Source: Brachionus manjavacas (Eukaryota; Rotifera; Eurotatoria; Ploima; Brachionidae). Taken from it: 64,000 bases of DNA. Each line of letters begins with the position of its first letter. Positions within the stretch are counted from its first letter, which is position 1. The stretch is taken from contig JAHQIY010000009.1 in assembly GCA_019054805.1 (NCBI GenBank), forward strand, positions 620,001 through 684,000. The letters run 5' to 3'. The notes beneath the pieces are model-generated. The model made no database searches and had not been told where the DNA came from. It saw nothing but the letters and a program-made list of their open reading frames with translations. Both the position numbers and the translations under genes were made by a program. This document shows, one piece after another, positions 1 through 10,506 of this stretch.

Positions 1-330
1 CTTGAAGAGTATAAGGAAAATCCAGACCAGGTCAATATTGAGAATGTTGACGACGAGCAAGAGCATATTGAGATGAATTTGGCTCTAGTGGCTCAATCGG
101 ATTCTGACTCAGATGAACCAGAAGAGTCCGAAGAAAGCGAGCAGGAGAATGAATCAGGCTCCGACTCCTCAGCCGACTCAATTGATCATCTTAATTTAGG
201 ATTTAAGGTTAAAGATCCGAACAAAGTTACAAAATTAAAACTTGATTCCAAGAAAACGCCAATTCGCAAGGACCTGATTCAAGTTGTCAATGAAGAGCAA
301 GAACAAAAAAATCAAGAGGCTGTCAACTAG
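1..330 (+). CDS. NOPCHAP1: NOPCHAP1-like protein, C-terminal part (5' truncated by window)
   Basis: The frame is open from base 1 and ends in TAG at 328-330, giving about 109 residues of a C-terminus. It starts with a hydrophilic stretch containing VNIENVDDEQ, then IEMNLALV, then a Ser/Asp/Glu-rich acidic run (about residues 34-62), then a basic tail. The order NIEN(I/V)D, a short hydrophobic motif with M-x-L/V-AL, then an SDSDS/EES acidic tract matches my recollection of the C-terminal half of C12orf45/NOPCHAP1 (DUF4598), an assembly factor for box C/D snoRNPs that links NOP58 to the R2TP complex. That family role is established; the assignment here is inference from a short, low-complexity match. 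The first ATG is at 73 but the frame is open upstream, so the true start lies outside the window. Confidence 0.55.
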   Translation, partial: LEEYKENPDQVNIENVDDEQEHIEMNLALVAQSDSDSDEPEESEESEQENESGSDSSADSIDHLNLGFKVKDPNKVTKLKLDSKKTPIRKDLIQVVNEEQEQKNQEAVN

Positions 331-2018
331 ATTTTTGATCTATCTACCCGAGTCTGTGTAAATTAAAATCAATGACATTTTTTGTGGCAATCTTTTTTTG
401 TTTTAGAATAAATTTGTTTGAAAAGTTTTGAAATTTGCTTTTAAGGTAATTTAATAAGTGATGGAAAAAAAGTTTTCTAACAAGCTAAATGATGTTTTTT
501 TTTGAAATTCCAAAAAAATATTCTTAGATATTTCTTCTTTTTTTGTTATCTAAAATTTTTACATTTTACACAGCAACCAAAGAGATATAAAAGTGTTTAG
601 GGTCGGGTAAGTGACAAAGACAAGATTTTCAAAATTTTCAAAATTTTCAAATTTTTTCTTTTCATTTGGAAATTAATTTTTTTTATATTTTCGATTAGAA
701 TTTTTTTTTTTTTTTTTAATTTAAAGACTTTAACTAAAACAGGATTTTCTTTAGATCTAATTTTCTGTCTTTTATAAATTTTTTAATCAAATTAAAAAAT
801 TAATCCATTTTTCTTTTTATGAAAAAACTTAATGTAAATGTGTAACTTCCGCTCCTTGCGAGCCTCTATTCAGTCAGACTGGTCTGATTTTGACCGATAT
901 AAGAAATAGAATAAATCAAATTGAGCTAAAAAATAATTGTCAATAAACTCCTGGTCAAAGAAATGCTTTTATATGAAAAAATATGATTATTGTTCTAATG
1001 GGGTTCAAATTAATTCGACTTTTTTATGATGATGGAATGAAGAAAGGGTCTATTAAGATAGCTCAGAATCACATTTTATACTTAGTTGAGAAACACAGTC
1101 TGACAAATAATTACATGACAAGAAACTCGAGTGTTGATTCAAACGACTTTTTTTGAGGTGAAGAAACAAAAGATCAAAATGAAGAGATAAAAAAGAATAA
1201 ATTGATTAAAATTTGACTAAATTTTGGGCGCACAATAGAATAGATATGCCAGTAGGGGTGAAAATCCGGTTGTGGAACTGGTTCGAGGTTGAAACCGGTT
1301 TTAACAAAGGATTAAAAGGAGATTTATGAAAGTTCAACTTTTTAACTTTATTAATTTACATTTTTTCAATTAAACGAAAATTAAAAATTTAAAGCTTTTT
1401 TCTGTTATTTAATGTTGAACCGGTTTTAAAAGTGAACTGTGGCCTGAGGTTGCTTCAATTTTACAAAAAACAATTTTCATCAAGGAATATTTAAATAAAA
1501 AAATGAGATTTTTTTTTTATTTAAAAAAATGATTTTATTTAATTTAAGTTTTTTATGTACGAAATGTAAATTCCATTTTAATTAAATAGATTAAAATACG
1601 ATCGTAAAATAATCTCACGTTCCGAATGGTTTTCTTTCGTTTATTTTGTGATATCTTGATCAAAAAAAATTTTCAAATTAAAATTTTTTAAACAAAAAAC
1701 TTTTTTGTTTCTTAGGATTTTAGAAAAAAAAATATAAACTAAAAAGCGTGATCCGTGCTAAATAAATTGTACTTTACATTACCCAACTCTAAAAAATTTG
1801 GGTTAAGCTGAAAAAATCAACGATTTTTCGGTGTCAAGAGATAACTTTTATTTTAGAAATAAAATATCAGGACTTGATTTTTATAAATATAGGAAATATT
1901 TTTTGTCTAGTTTTATGAATAGATTTTTTGAGATGATCCTTGCTATTCTAGGTCATAGATTTTCTTGGTATTTTTTGGAATTAAAAAAAAAATTTTAATT
2001 AAAATTTCTAAATTTAGA
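331..2018. other. AT-rich intergenic stretch
   Basis: Downstream of the NOPCHAP1-like stop and upstream of the Ly6-like gene. I see only AT-rich sequence with long T and A runs and no sustained coding frame. A CCGGTT-containing motif recurs near 1267-1305 and 1422-1430 but I could not tie it to a known element. Confidence 0.5.
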
Positions 2019-2476
2019 ATGGGTTTTTTCTATGAAATTTTATTTTTAATAACTATTTGCATTTCAATCAAATCAACTAGTGGTACATTGATAAAAATTT
2101 TTTTTACTTCCTTTGTTAATTAATTAATAATTAAGGTCTTTTATGCTATCAATGCGACAGTTCGGTGGACGAGTACTGTCCAGAATCATGGGACCGAGAT
2201 GACATTCAGCCAGAGTCATGCGACCATGTGCAAAACGCTGCTTTTTGCGTTAAAACAACTGGTATGTACGGCGCTATAGTTGGAACAAGAAGATTTTGCA
2301 GCTCAAGACACATGGATAACTCCTGCAATGAGATCAATCTACCTCAAGACTCACGAATCTACTATTCTTGTCTGTACACATGCACTTCAGACGGGTGCAA
2401 TCGATCCTCAAATCTTCATCACTTGAATTTTAGCTCTTTTTTATTTATTCTATTGAGCTTGCTGGTTTTGGTGTAA
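2019..2476 (+). CDS. Ly6/uPAR three-finger, GPI-anchored surface protein (quiver/sleepless-like)
   Basis: Two exons, 2019-2082 and 2136-2476, joined over a 53-bp GT/AG intron; the split codon is G|GT, so phase is kept. The product is 134 residues. Residues 1-21 are a signal peptide (MGFFYEILFLITICISIKST). The mature chain opens with the LxCYQCDS motif typical of Ly6/quiver proteins, followed by spaced cysteines and the family-ending CxxDGCN. The C-terminus is a hydrophobic tail rich in Leu and Phe, as in GPI-anchor signals. Family members are extracellular modulators of ion channels and receptors; quiver/sleepless regulates Shaker potassium channels in flies. The exact partner here cannot be told. 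An AATAAA sits about 50 bp after the stop. The start is the ATG that gives the signal peptide; a downstream GTG at 2165 is internal to exon 2. Confidence 0.8.
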
Positions 2477-2651
2477 CTATTTTAAATCTAATTATACTAA
2501 AAATCATTTAATTCTCAATTAATTGTAAATAAATTTTAAAATTAGATAATTCTTTTTATCAATTTTCTAAAAAATTCTGAAAGCCTCAAATTAATATTTT
2601 GAAAAATTTGAAAAAAATACTAATTCTTTTATTCTTAAAATACATTAAGAT

Positions 2652-2830
2652 GGCATCGTGAATTTTCAATAAAACTCTACAAAAATTACAAAAATAAATT
2701 TATTTTTCGATTATTAAATTTTAAAAAATTGAACCTTCAAACATTTGATGATGAAACAACATGAAACAAAATATTTTTCATTAAATTCAAAAAATATAAA
2801 TTAATTTTAATGTAAGAGAATATCAAAATC
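2652..2830 (+). repeat. Fragment of the GGCATTGTGAA MITE-like family
   Basis: Starts with GGCATCGTGAATTTTCA, matching the terminal repeat of the 36951-37482 element, and continues with an ATTACAAAAATA block and then TTTGATGATGAAACAACATG near 2749-2768, which is also found inside that element and at 24060. The order of blocks is the same in all three. The right end is not recognisable, so this is a partial or decayed copy. Confidence 0.6.
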
Positions 2831-3453
2831 GAGAACCTTTATTTGAGCTGGAAGCTTAAATGAATTAGTATAAATATTTAAAATAAAAAATGTAATAGTT
2901 TAGAATACTTGAATATCTCTCCAAAAATTCTAAGCCTTTTTCTTGATTTTCTACAATTCTAATTTACTGATTAGACTTGCTTCTGGTGACTCTCAGTGAA
3001 TTTTTGATAAACGTTTTTTATTAAAACCATTAAACGTATTGCCGGTACGCGAAATTTTTGAAGCTCAAATTTTGATACATTCAAGATCATTCGGGGCTTT
3101 TCCAGATTCCTTTAAGTATTAAAAAAAATAGCAATTACAAATTACTGAAAGTTGATTTAGATTTATGTTTTTTATCTTTTTTATTCAATTGATTTTATGT
3201 TTTTTTCTCTGAAATTAAAATTATAATTTTGCTCTTTGCTTTATAATTTTGTTTTAAATCTTTTTTTATAATTCGCCCAAAACCCCTTTTCTTCATTCTT
3301 GATATCTCTATCTATTTAAGCTGCTATTCTCTCAGCAATTGCTCTTTCCAACTAGTCTTCCTTGTTGACTTGTCTCATTCTTTCTAAATTTTCACCATAG
3401 CACATTTCTCAATCTTCGATTTTATTGTTGGTTATCTCAGATTTGAAACCATT

Positions 3454-3572
3454 TGGAACCATTTTAATACAGATAATTCTAATAAAAACGACTGACTCAT
3501 GGTCCAGCCACCGGTCAACCAACATTTTTATCCACCCTATTACAAATTTTATCTGCATTAAAATGGTTCCAA
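3454..3572. repeat. Short inverted-repeat element (foldback/MITE-like)
   Basis: 3454-3475 reads TTGGAACCATTTTAATACAG and beyond; 3551-3572 is its reverse complement with one mismatch in about 22 bases. The loop is about 75 bp and contains a small GC-richer block (CCAGCCACCGG). The symmetry makes both strands show an open frame here, which I take as an artefact of the palindrome. No target duplication is evident. Confidence 0.5.
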
Positions 3573-3629
3573 ACTTGCAGTTCATATTCTTTTCTTTTTT
3601 TTTTAAATAGTTAAATCCACACATCAATT

Positions 3630-3785
3630 AAGGTCACAGAATTTCCAGATAGAAAGACAACTAGTCAAAAACTGTCATCAACGTCAAATTTTTTTTTAAA
3701 AACAAAGTATCAAACGTTTGGAACAATCTACCAAAAGAAGTAGTCCCATCAAATAACATCAATTTTTAACTACAGCTTTTTATTA
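3630..3785 (+). pseudogene. LINE relic, C-terminal tail of reverse-transcriptase ORF
   Basis: Conceptual translation with two frame changes gives RQIFFKNKVSNVWNNLPKEVV, the WN-x-LP motif that closes the ORF2 of CR1/jockey-like non-LTR retrotransposons, also seen at 19293 and 51624 in this window. An ATT trinucleotide run follows at 3789-3801, a usual LINE 3' end. Too short and broken to classify further. Confidence 0.5.
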
Positions 3786-4486
3786 ATTATTATTATTATT
3801 GAGGTATAAATAATGAGAATATTAAAAAAGGTAAAATCCTTTTTGTACTTTATCATATTTTAAATTTATTAGGCCCTGTTTCTTTTTTTTATTTTTTGTA
3901 CTTTTTGTACTTTTTGTACTTAATGGAAATAAAAAATGGTTTTAATTAATCAATATTTTAAATAACAATTTTAAATTTAACTAATATTTTCTTAACACTA
4001 GCATACCCTAATTCCTAAACCAGGGCTCCGCCCTAGACCCCGTTTAATTTTTAATATAATGATTAAAATTACCTTTAAGTACAGAAACTAAAAAAGGAAC
4101 AGTGCCAAATAAATTTAAATTATGAAAAAGTATAAAAAGTAAAATAGGAAAATGTTTTTTTTTAAAGTTTAATATCATTGTCTATCCATGGAATCATTTA
4201 AACATAATCAAAAAAATTGTGTGTACTCTCTTCGTAATAGATCATGCCTTAAAAAAGTACAAGAATAAATTACATAAGTAAACCAATTAATTAATTCTGA
4301 ATTAAGCTTTAAATAAGTATTTTGAAAAGTTGTCCCTTGTCCTTAATTTTTGTCGAGAACCCTGAGTTTTTGTATTCAATGTATTTTGATTGCATAAAGC
4401 TGTAACACATAATTGTGAGTGAAGTTCATAACGCTGCACTTTATCAGCTTGCAACCTAGGTTGTATTAAGTCAAAGTTCCTCAGTA

Positions 4487-5600
4487 TCAGATTTTGTAAA
4501 AAGATCTTTTCCAGGTCTCCGACTTCGTGTGTCCATCAATTTTGGCTTTAAACTGATTGACCGTATCAGTCACTACTATTTCCGAGGGTAAAAGGTTCCA
4601 GGTTGTAGCTGTTCGGTTAAGTAAGAACTTATTCCTCATGGTCCCTCCTTGCTTTTCCCTTGTTATTTGGCTATTGTATCTTCTGCTTGCCCCCTCACTT
4701 ACTCCCTCATTCTCTCTGATATCCAAATCTACCTTCTCGAACCCTTTCCTGATCTTATATATTTGTAATAAGTCCCCTCTTTTCCTTTTTGTTTCCAGGT
4801 CTGTATAACCAAGCTCCCTAAGTCTATCTTCGTACTCTAATCCTCTTAATTCTATTACCATTTTAGTCGCCCTTTTCTGGATTCCCTCCACCTTATTAAT
4901 TTCACTTCTAGTCATAGATTTCCAAACCACCGAAGCGAATTCTAAATGCGTTCTGACGAAAGCTGAGTACAGTTTTTTAAAAATGTGATCGTTTTCCTCA
5001 TTATACCTAAAGCACTGTTAGCTTTAGATACCGCCGCTTCTACTTGTTTACTAAGCTTTCCATCACTTGAAACCATAATACCCAGATCTTTCTCAACCTC
5101 CGATTCCTGCAACCATACTTTTTCTTCTCCATGATGAATGTAATATTTGTTTCTTGGGTTCTTCTTCCCGTAATGCATTATTTTGCATTTCTTGCTGTTT
5201 AAGGACATTGACCACTTCTTGCAACAATTATCTTTTACTTTTATATCTGCTTGTAATTCTGATTTTGAAATTTGATTCCCCTCTGAAATGACCTTCCTAT
5301 CATCAGTGTAAATCTGCATTATGTTAATTTTATCTGGCACGTCATTGATATATATCACGAAATGTAAGGGACCTAATGCTGATCCTTGAGACACATCACA
5401 TGTTATATTTCTCCACCTTGACTCCAACGTGCCCTTAACCACTTTTTACCTTTTATAGCTCAAGAATGCCTTTATCCAGTCAAGCAATTTATCAAATATT
5501 CCATACCCTCTTAACTTGATGATTAGCTTCCTTTGTGAAACCTTATCAATAGCCTTCTCAAAGTTCGAGTAAAGTATATTGTCATGAATTTCTTATATGA
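4487..5600 (-). pseudogene. 5'-truncated non-LTR retrotransposon (CR1/jockey-like) reverse transcriptase, degenerate
   Basis: Read on the minus strand from about 5600 down: a block with SNFEKAIDK and WIKAFLS (RT fingers), an in-frame stop, then SQGSALGPLHFVIYIND (RT motif B region), then YTDD in place of the usual F/YADD catalytic box, then the C-terminal domain with the RIQ-x-RATK...RGDLLQIYK signature. There is at least one stop (near 5450) and one frame break (4931-4942). The element is therefore an inactive relic. The 5' part is absent, as is normal for LINEs that stopped reverse transcription early. Confidence 0.85.
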
Positions 5601-6540
5601 CTTTGTTCCACCATGATTTTTTATGGTTTTTTAGATTTTTGAACGTTTTTCTAGTACAATCAATGAAAATATTGGTACATTGATTGATCAGAGCTGACAG
5701 TTTGGATTAGAGTTTATCTCTATTACTCCCTTGACTAATTTCTTATATTTTTTTGTCTAAGATTTTAATTTTCTTAGCCACTCTCTCCTGATAATTCAGT
5801 CTTTAGATAATTTGGCATAGGTTGAAATTCACATATATTTAGTTAAACAAACATAAACAAAGAGACCCCAGTCGGCGTAAAATTAATGCTGCATTACGTT
5901 TCCTCAAGGATTCTCGGTGTAACATCAAAATATTGATGTTTTATGTAGAAATGTGAATGTCAAAAAAAAATCTGTTTTTTATTTTAATTATTAATATGGT
6001 GTTAAAATTGATTAAAAACTCACTTGATCTAAAAATTCAAAAAAATAAACTTAAGATATTTATTGCATTCAATATCTTAAAAACTTGCATTATTGATGTA
6101 ACAATGATATTTTAAAGATAATTTTAATGTCACATTTAATTCTTATTACAAAATAAATTAAAATGAGACTCAAAATAGGATTAAACTCATCAGTAGAAAA
6201 ATTCACATTTTCAATCAAAAATATTTTTAGTTTGATTTCTGAAAAATTTAATAAAAACACTTAATATCAGGCAAAAAAAGACCGAAATCTTCAAAATATA
6301 GATTAAAAAACCAGGCATTTAAAAATAATTTTTATTTAATAAATTAATTACTAGCTGTTCAATTTAAAGCCAAAATTCCAAAAATTCAAACCAAACCTAA
6401 AAATCGATGTTCCGGAATATTGCCAAAAAATTCTAAAAATCCATGCTCGATGTCAAAAATTCTTTGCTTGGATGTGAAAAGTGAACCTATTGACTTACAG
6501 TATAAGATAATAGAAACCCGAAAGATTCAAATTATTATAA

Positions 6541-7480
6541 ATTTCAGAAGATATAGATTTAGAAGACACATTTAAAAGTGGCTTTGAAGTTTCTTTAAGT
6601 GATATTTTGATTAATAAGCCTGTTTCGGATAGCTTAAGTGATCAAGAAAAGGATAAAAACTTTGTAAATTTTTAAAAATCATTTCTAACGATTCTCTTTA
6701 TATCCTAAAAAATTTTTATAATTGTCAAAAATATATAACAGACTCAGAAATCTCAGAAAACGAATTATAAAATTTCAATTGATCAGCAAATCTGAAAAAT
6801 TGTTGACAAAAATCCCTCTTTGTTTGACTATTTTCATAAAGCAAATTTTGGCGATACTATAGATTATATTTTTGATGGTGAAATTTATTTGGATATCATT
6901 TCAAAAGAAAAGAAACGATCAAATTCAGGAAAATATTTCACTTTGATGTTAAATACAGATCGAATTGAGCTCTCTAAACAAATCTGACATTTCTTTTTGG
7001 CCTGTCATTATTGTTATAAATGAATTACCGATTAGGAAAAGATTTTTGATTGATAATATTATAATAGCTGGTATGTTTTATTTATTATTTTTTATTTTTT
7101 AATAATTTTTGTAAGGTTTAACTGTATCTAATGCTCAACCAAATCTAGGAATTATTATCGAAGATCTGAAGAATGATCTAAGATTACTTGAAGATGGAAT
7201 TGATTTGAAAAAATCTTTTTTGAAAATACCAGTTTTTTTTTGATAGCAGGATTTTTTGACAAACCAGCCCGCCCTTCTGTTTTGAATTTTATTTCTTCAA
7301 ATGGATATTTCGGATGCATTAAATGTCTACAATCAGGGAAACGTATACCAACTGAAAGTACTGATTCATTTAGAAAAAAATTGTTTTTAAATTAAAAAAA
7401 AATTCAATTTTATTTTAAGAGGGAGCGGTTCATACTTTTCCGTTTGACAATCGAATCCACTAGGACCAGAAAGAACTATT
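6541..7480 (+). pseudogene. tnp2-like (CACTA/EnSpm-type) transposase, degenerate
   Basis: Frames joined across several breaks give a recognisable order: FTLMLNTDRIEL (6940s), SFWPVIIVINELPIRKRF (about 6990-7045), IIEDLKNDLRLLEDGIDL (about 7153-7206), FLIAGFFDKPARPSVLNF and GYFGCIKCLQSGKRI (about 7240-7350), and GGAVHTFPFD (about 7422-7455). The WP-x(5)-NELP, D-x-PA-x-P and G-x-GC-x-KC-x-G motifs are those of the tnp2 transposase family. GT/AG gaps of about 45 bp at 7071-7117 and near 7370-7420 look like spliceosomal introns. Frameshifts near 6978 and 7237 and stops show it is dead. Confidence 0.6.
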
Positions 7481-7499
7481 AATTCTTATTCCCTAAATT

Positions 7500-7796
7500 T
7501 TAAACTGTGTCTGGAACAGAATAAAAAAATTTTTCAACTCGGCTGTACTTCTCGGCAGTTTGCAACCGATCAGGAGCTTTACGAGTCTTTTTGGGGTGCA
7601 CTAGTGATTTTTGGACAGCTTTTCCCTCCTCCAGCCATTCAGGAACAATTTCTGAATTTGGAACAACCCAGTAACTTTCTTGATCACATTCAAAAGTACT
7701 GCTCGGCTCAAGATGCGTCTCCTTAACGGGACTTGCTGAATTCGATACCAGTTCAATTTTCTCACTTTCCTGACTTGCCATCGATTCATCAACCAA
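7500..7796 (-). pseudogene. Unidentified 98-codon frame in transposon debris
   Basis: An open frame of normal, non-repetitive composition, rich in Glu/Ser then Lys, with KKTRKAPDRL near its middle. That phrase resembles the basic linker seen in retroelement and transposon accessory proteins, but I do not recognise the protein. It lies antisense to and just beyond the tnp2-like relic, so it may be a second gene of the same element. Possibly only chance coding. Confidence 0.25.
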
Positions 7797-8139
7797 TGTT
7801 GGATAACAGGTATTTTCGTGGGGTGCAAAAAAGAAGACTGGTGTGAGATACCATTGTATAATGATTAAGATGATACAATGGTATCATTTAAATAATGATA
7901 TTAAGATGATTTGAGCAAAAATTATCCTAGCATAATCATTCCTAGAGAAAACAAGATCGAACTAAAAGTGAGACAGCTACATCTTTATACAGAAAATTAA
8001 TAGGCACATTAATCCCTCAAGATTAAATTTGGGCCACTAGGGATAAAAGTTTAATGAAAAAAGACTTTTCTCAGCACATAATGGCTTCATTTGGTTTGTA
8101 TTTTTATTTAAATTGGTTTAGTAATTATTTTTAATTTAA

Positions 8140-8310
8140 AGATTATATTCGGTCGCGGCGTAGTGAGTTTACGATTAAACAGGCTGAAAATGAGGTGAGA
8201 AAATTGTGTAATGAAGCAAGGAGACGTCTTCGAAAAGCTGGTCAAAATATTGTGAAAAACGATTCAGACTCATTTAAAAATTCATTGAAAGCTTACTCTT
8301 TTAAATCTTG
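8140..8310 (+). pseudogene. Possible terminal exon of the same transposon, basic helical peptide
   Basis: After a TTTAAAG acceptor-like site the frame reads about 57 codons to a TGA near 8308, with many Arg/Lys (RSRRSEFTIKQAENEVRKLC and on). GC content is higher than around it. The product could be the C-terminus of a transposon-encoded protein; no family is recognised. Confidence 0.25.
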
Positions 8311-8805
8311 AGTAAAGAATTAGGCCTAAATAACCTTTTTAGTGTATATATATAAAAATGATTCCTTTTTTTTGCAATTATAATCTATGGAAAAATTTCC
8401 AAATGTTTTTTATATTTTTTTTAATTAATTTAAGTAAACGATTGTAATTTTTTTCTCTAAAATTTTTATTTTTTTCTTGGTTGATAAGATTTTATCGGTA
8501 GTTGAAATTTTTTTGTTCAATAAAGAGAGTTTTAATACTAAAATTCCTTTTTTTAAATTTAAATCATTCATTTTACTTTTAAATTGAATTACATTAAGTA
8601 TTGATGCAACATTAATGTACCCATAAACAATAGTATGATGGGACATCAATGCATTTGAGACTCTTGCATTAATATCAAATCATAAAATGCATCAAGTTTC
8701 CTCGACATCACATCAATTTTTTTCCAACTGGGACAGACATTTATTGAAACGTGAAAAAAACATATAGAAATATTGTATTACAGCTAGAAAAACATAAGTC
8801 ATTAA

Positions 8806-9540
8806 TTAATTTTCTAGCTCTTCTTCTCTTTCATACCAATGACCAATTTTACGTTTTCTTGAAGTTGTTTTTTTGACAAATTTTTTCAACTCTAAACCAG
8901 GGTACTGAACTTTTGCTACACGACAACAGCAAGCCAAATGAAGGCAAATAGCTTTGTCTAAAAATATGGCACAGATCAAAACATACAATCAGTGCAAAAG
9001 CACTCAGGATTAATGTTTATTGTGTACTTTTGGCTAAAATCATACTCTAAATCAATACCGAATCGATCAGTGACTTTTTTAAGAGACACCCAAAAAAAAC
9101 TAAAATCTTTTTCTTGTTCATTAGAGGTAACCATAAAGCAAATAGGAAAGAATCTACAATTAATATCTGTAGCACTTAAAATAGTTTTGCATTTGAGTTA
9201 AAGTTGGCGTAACCTGATGTTCAAGAAGTAATTTCGTATAATTATTATAAGGTTTGTATATATTTTGGTTAAAAATCAAGTTCTCGATTATTTCTTTAAA
9301 CTTTGAACTAACGCCTTTTTAATTAACTCAATAGATACAACTATGACTTCGTCGTGTTTATGAAGATTTAGTCCTTTAACATTGATTTTACCGGTTTTAG
9401 TACAAGTCATTATTAGAAAACGGGTCAAGCAACATGGTTTACATAGACAATATGGATACTTTACTCTCATTTTGTGACCATTGTTGTTGTCCTTACAAAT
9501 TTGACAATTATTTAAATTGGAAAGATTCTAGGCAATAGGA
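8806..9540 (-). pseudogene. MULE (Mutator-like) transposase remnant with FLYWCH-like finger
   Basis: Minus strand. 9540-9288 gives a Cys-rich block with YCLCKPCC, then 22 residues, then HKH: the C...C-x(17-22)-H-x-H layout of FLYWCH fingers that precede many MULE transposases. 9150-8990 gives PICFMVTSNEQEKDFSFFW plus LKKVTDRFGIDLEYDF, the 'FMLTS-x-E...SLKK' segment of the MULE domain. 8988-8806 ends with a KAICLHLACCCRV piece resembling the SWIM-type Cx(n)CxH end, then a basic tail. Stops and missing segments, including catalytic acidic residues, mark it as a relic. Confidence 0.5.
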
Positions 9541-9624
9541 TTGAATTGTTTAAAGAAAAAATCTAATTCAACTTCACTGCACACAGTGGTCAAAAAAATC
9601 CATTCTATTTTTTTCCTCATTCAT

Positions 9625-9810
9625 GTTTTTTTAACGTTTGAGTAAGCCAAAAAAATTAATAAAAATAATTATGTGTTTTTCTCAGATGAAAAATAAACAT
9701 GTGTTTTTATACCAGTTGAAACAACAACTTATGTTTTTTTCACTATTGAAGAAACAATTTGTGTTTTTTTTACTTTTTCAAAAATAATGCTTAACTTCAT
9801 GTTTTTTTTC
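9625..9810. repeat. Degenerate minisatellite, about 30-bp unit
   Basis: Four to five imperfect copies of a unit that begins ATGTGTTTTT (or TATGTTTTTTT) and continues with a variable AC-rich half such as CAGTTGAAACAACAACTT. Copies start near 9670, 9700, 9728 and 9760. No coding frame. The rest of 9541-10506 is plain AT-rich sequence. Confidence 0.45.
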
Positions 9811-10506
9811 TAGGCTCTAATATGTTCAACTTTCATTTTCATATTTAAATGGTGATTTTTATTTTCACTTTTTTTATGTGAGTTTAATCCTCTGCCCCAA
9901 AATTTTGCCAATTATGGTATTTTTACATTTTCAAGTTTCTTTTTCAAGTTTGAGTAACTTTTTTTTCACAATGGCAATCTATTGATAAAAAATGTGAATA
10001 TCTAGATCTGATGAATTAGCAGGTCTTTTAAAATTTTGAACACCCGTTGATAAGTTTTAAAAGTAAAATTTATCAAGCAAATAATTTTTTAAAAGGTGAT
10101 AATTTTTGCATTAGTTGGTAAATTTATTTTTGGTTGGATGTAATGGAGAGTTAGTCCTTTCTTCCAGTCATACGATAAATTTTGATGACAAAAAAATATT
10201 TTGGATGGGTTTAATATAAATATTGAAAAAAAAATTATAAAATTCTCTTTATTTATGTTTTTTTTAAACTCTGATATTGATTAAAAATAAAAGACAAAAC
10301 AATAATTTAATTGCAGATCGTAACAACAAATAAGTAGCCACTTGGTTCCGAAACCTGGTTCGGGCTTAAAAATAATTAAAAAAAGACTAATATTAATCCA
10401 AATTTCAGAATAATTTTATTATAATCATAAAAAAATTTACAAAACGATAAATCAGCAGAACGATTAACTTGGAAAAAGATCCTACGTCAAAAAATTCGTA
10501 TCCTCT

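Larger units (their letters stand above)
5867..8733. mobile_element. Putative DNA transposon carrying the tnp2-type transposase relic
   Basis: CCCAGTCGGCGTAAAATTAA at 5867 and the reverse complement of TTTTTTTCCAACTGGGA ending at 8733 look like a short degenerate terminal inverted repeat (CCCAGTYGG). Just inside both ends are clustered TGATGT/ATGCAT-type words, which recalls the subterminal repeats of CACTA/EnSpm elements. Between them lies the decayed transposase at 6541-7480. The ends are weak matches and the boundaries are tentative; I see no clear target duplication. Confidence 0.35.

Noticed and set aside
3409-3627. Overlapping small frames on both strands
   Set aside because: They mirror each other because the stretch is an inverted repeat; no protein features.
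4010-4045. GC-rich word CAGGGCTCCGCCCTAGACCCC in AT-rich DNA
   Set aside because: Short and single; looks like a repeat-derived hairpin but I found no partner in the window.
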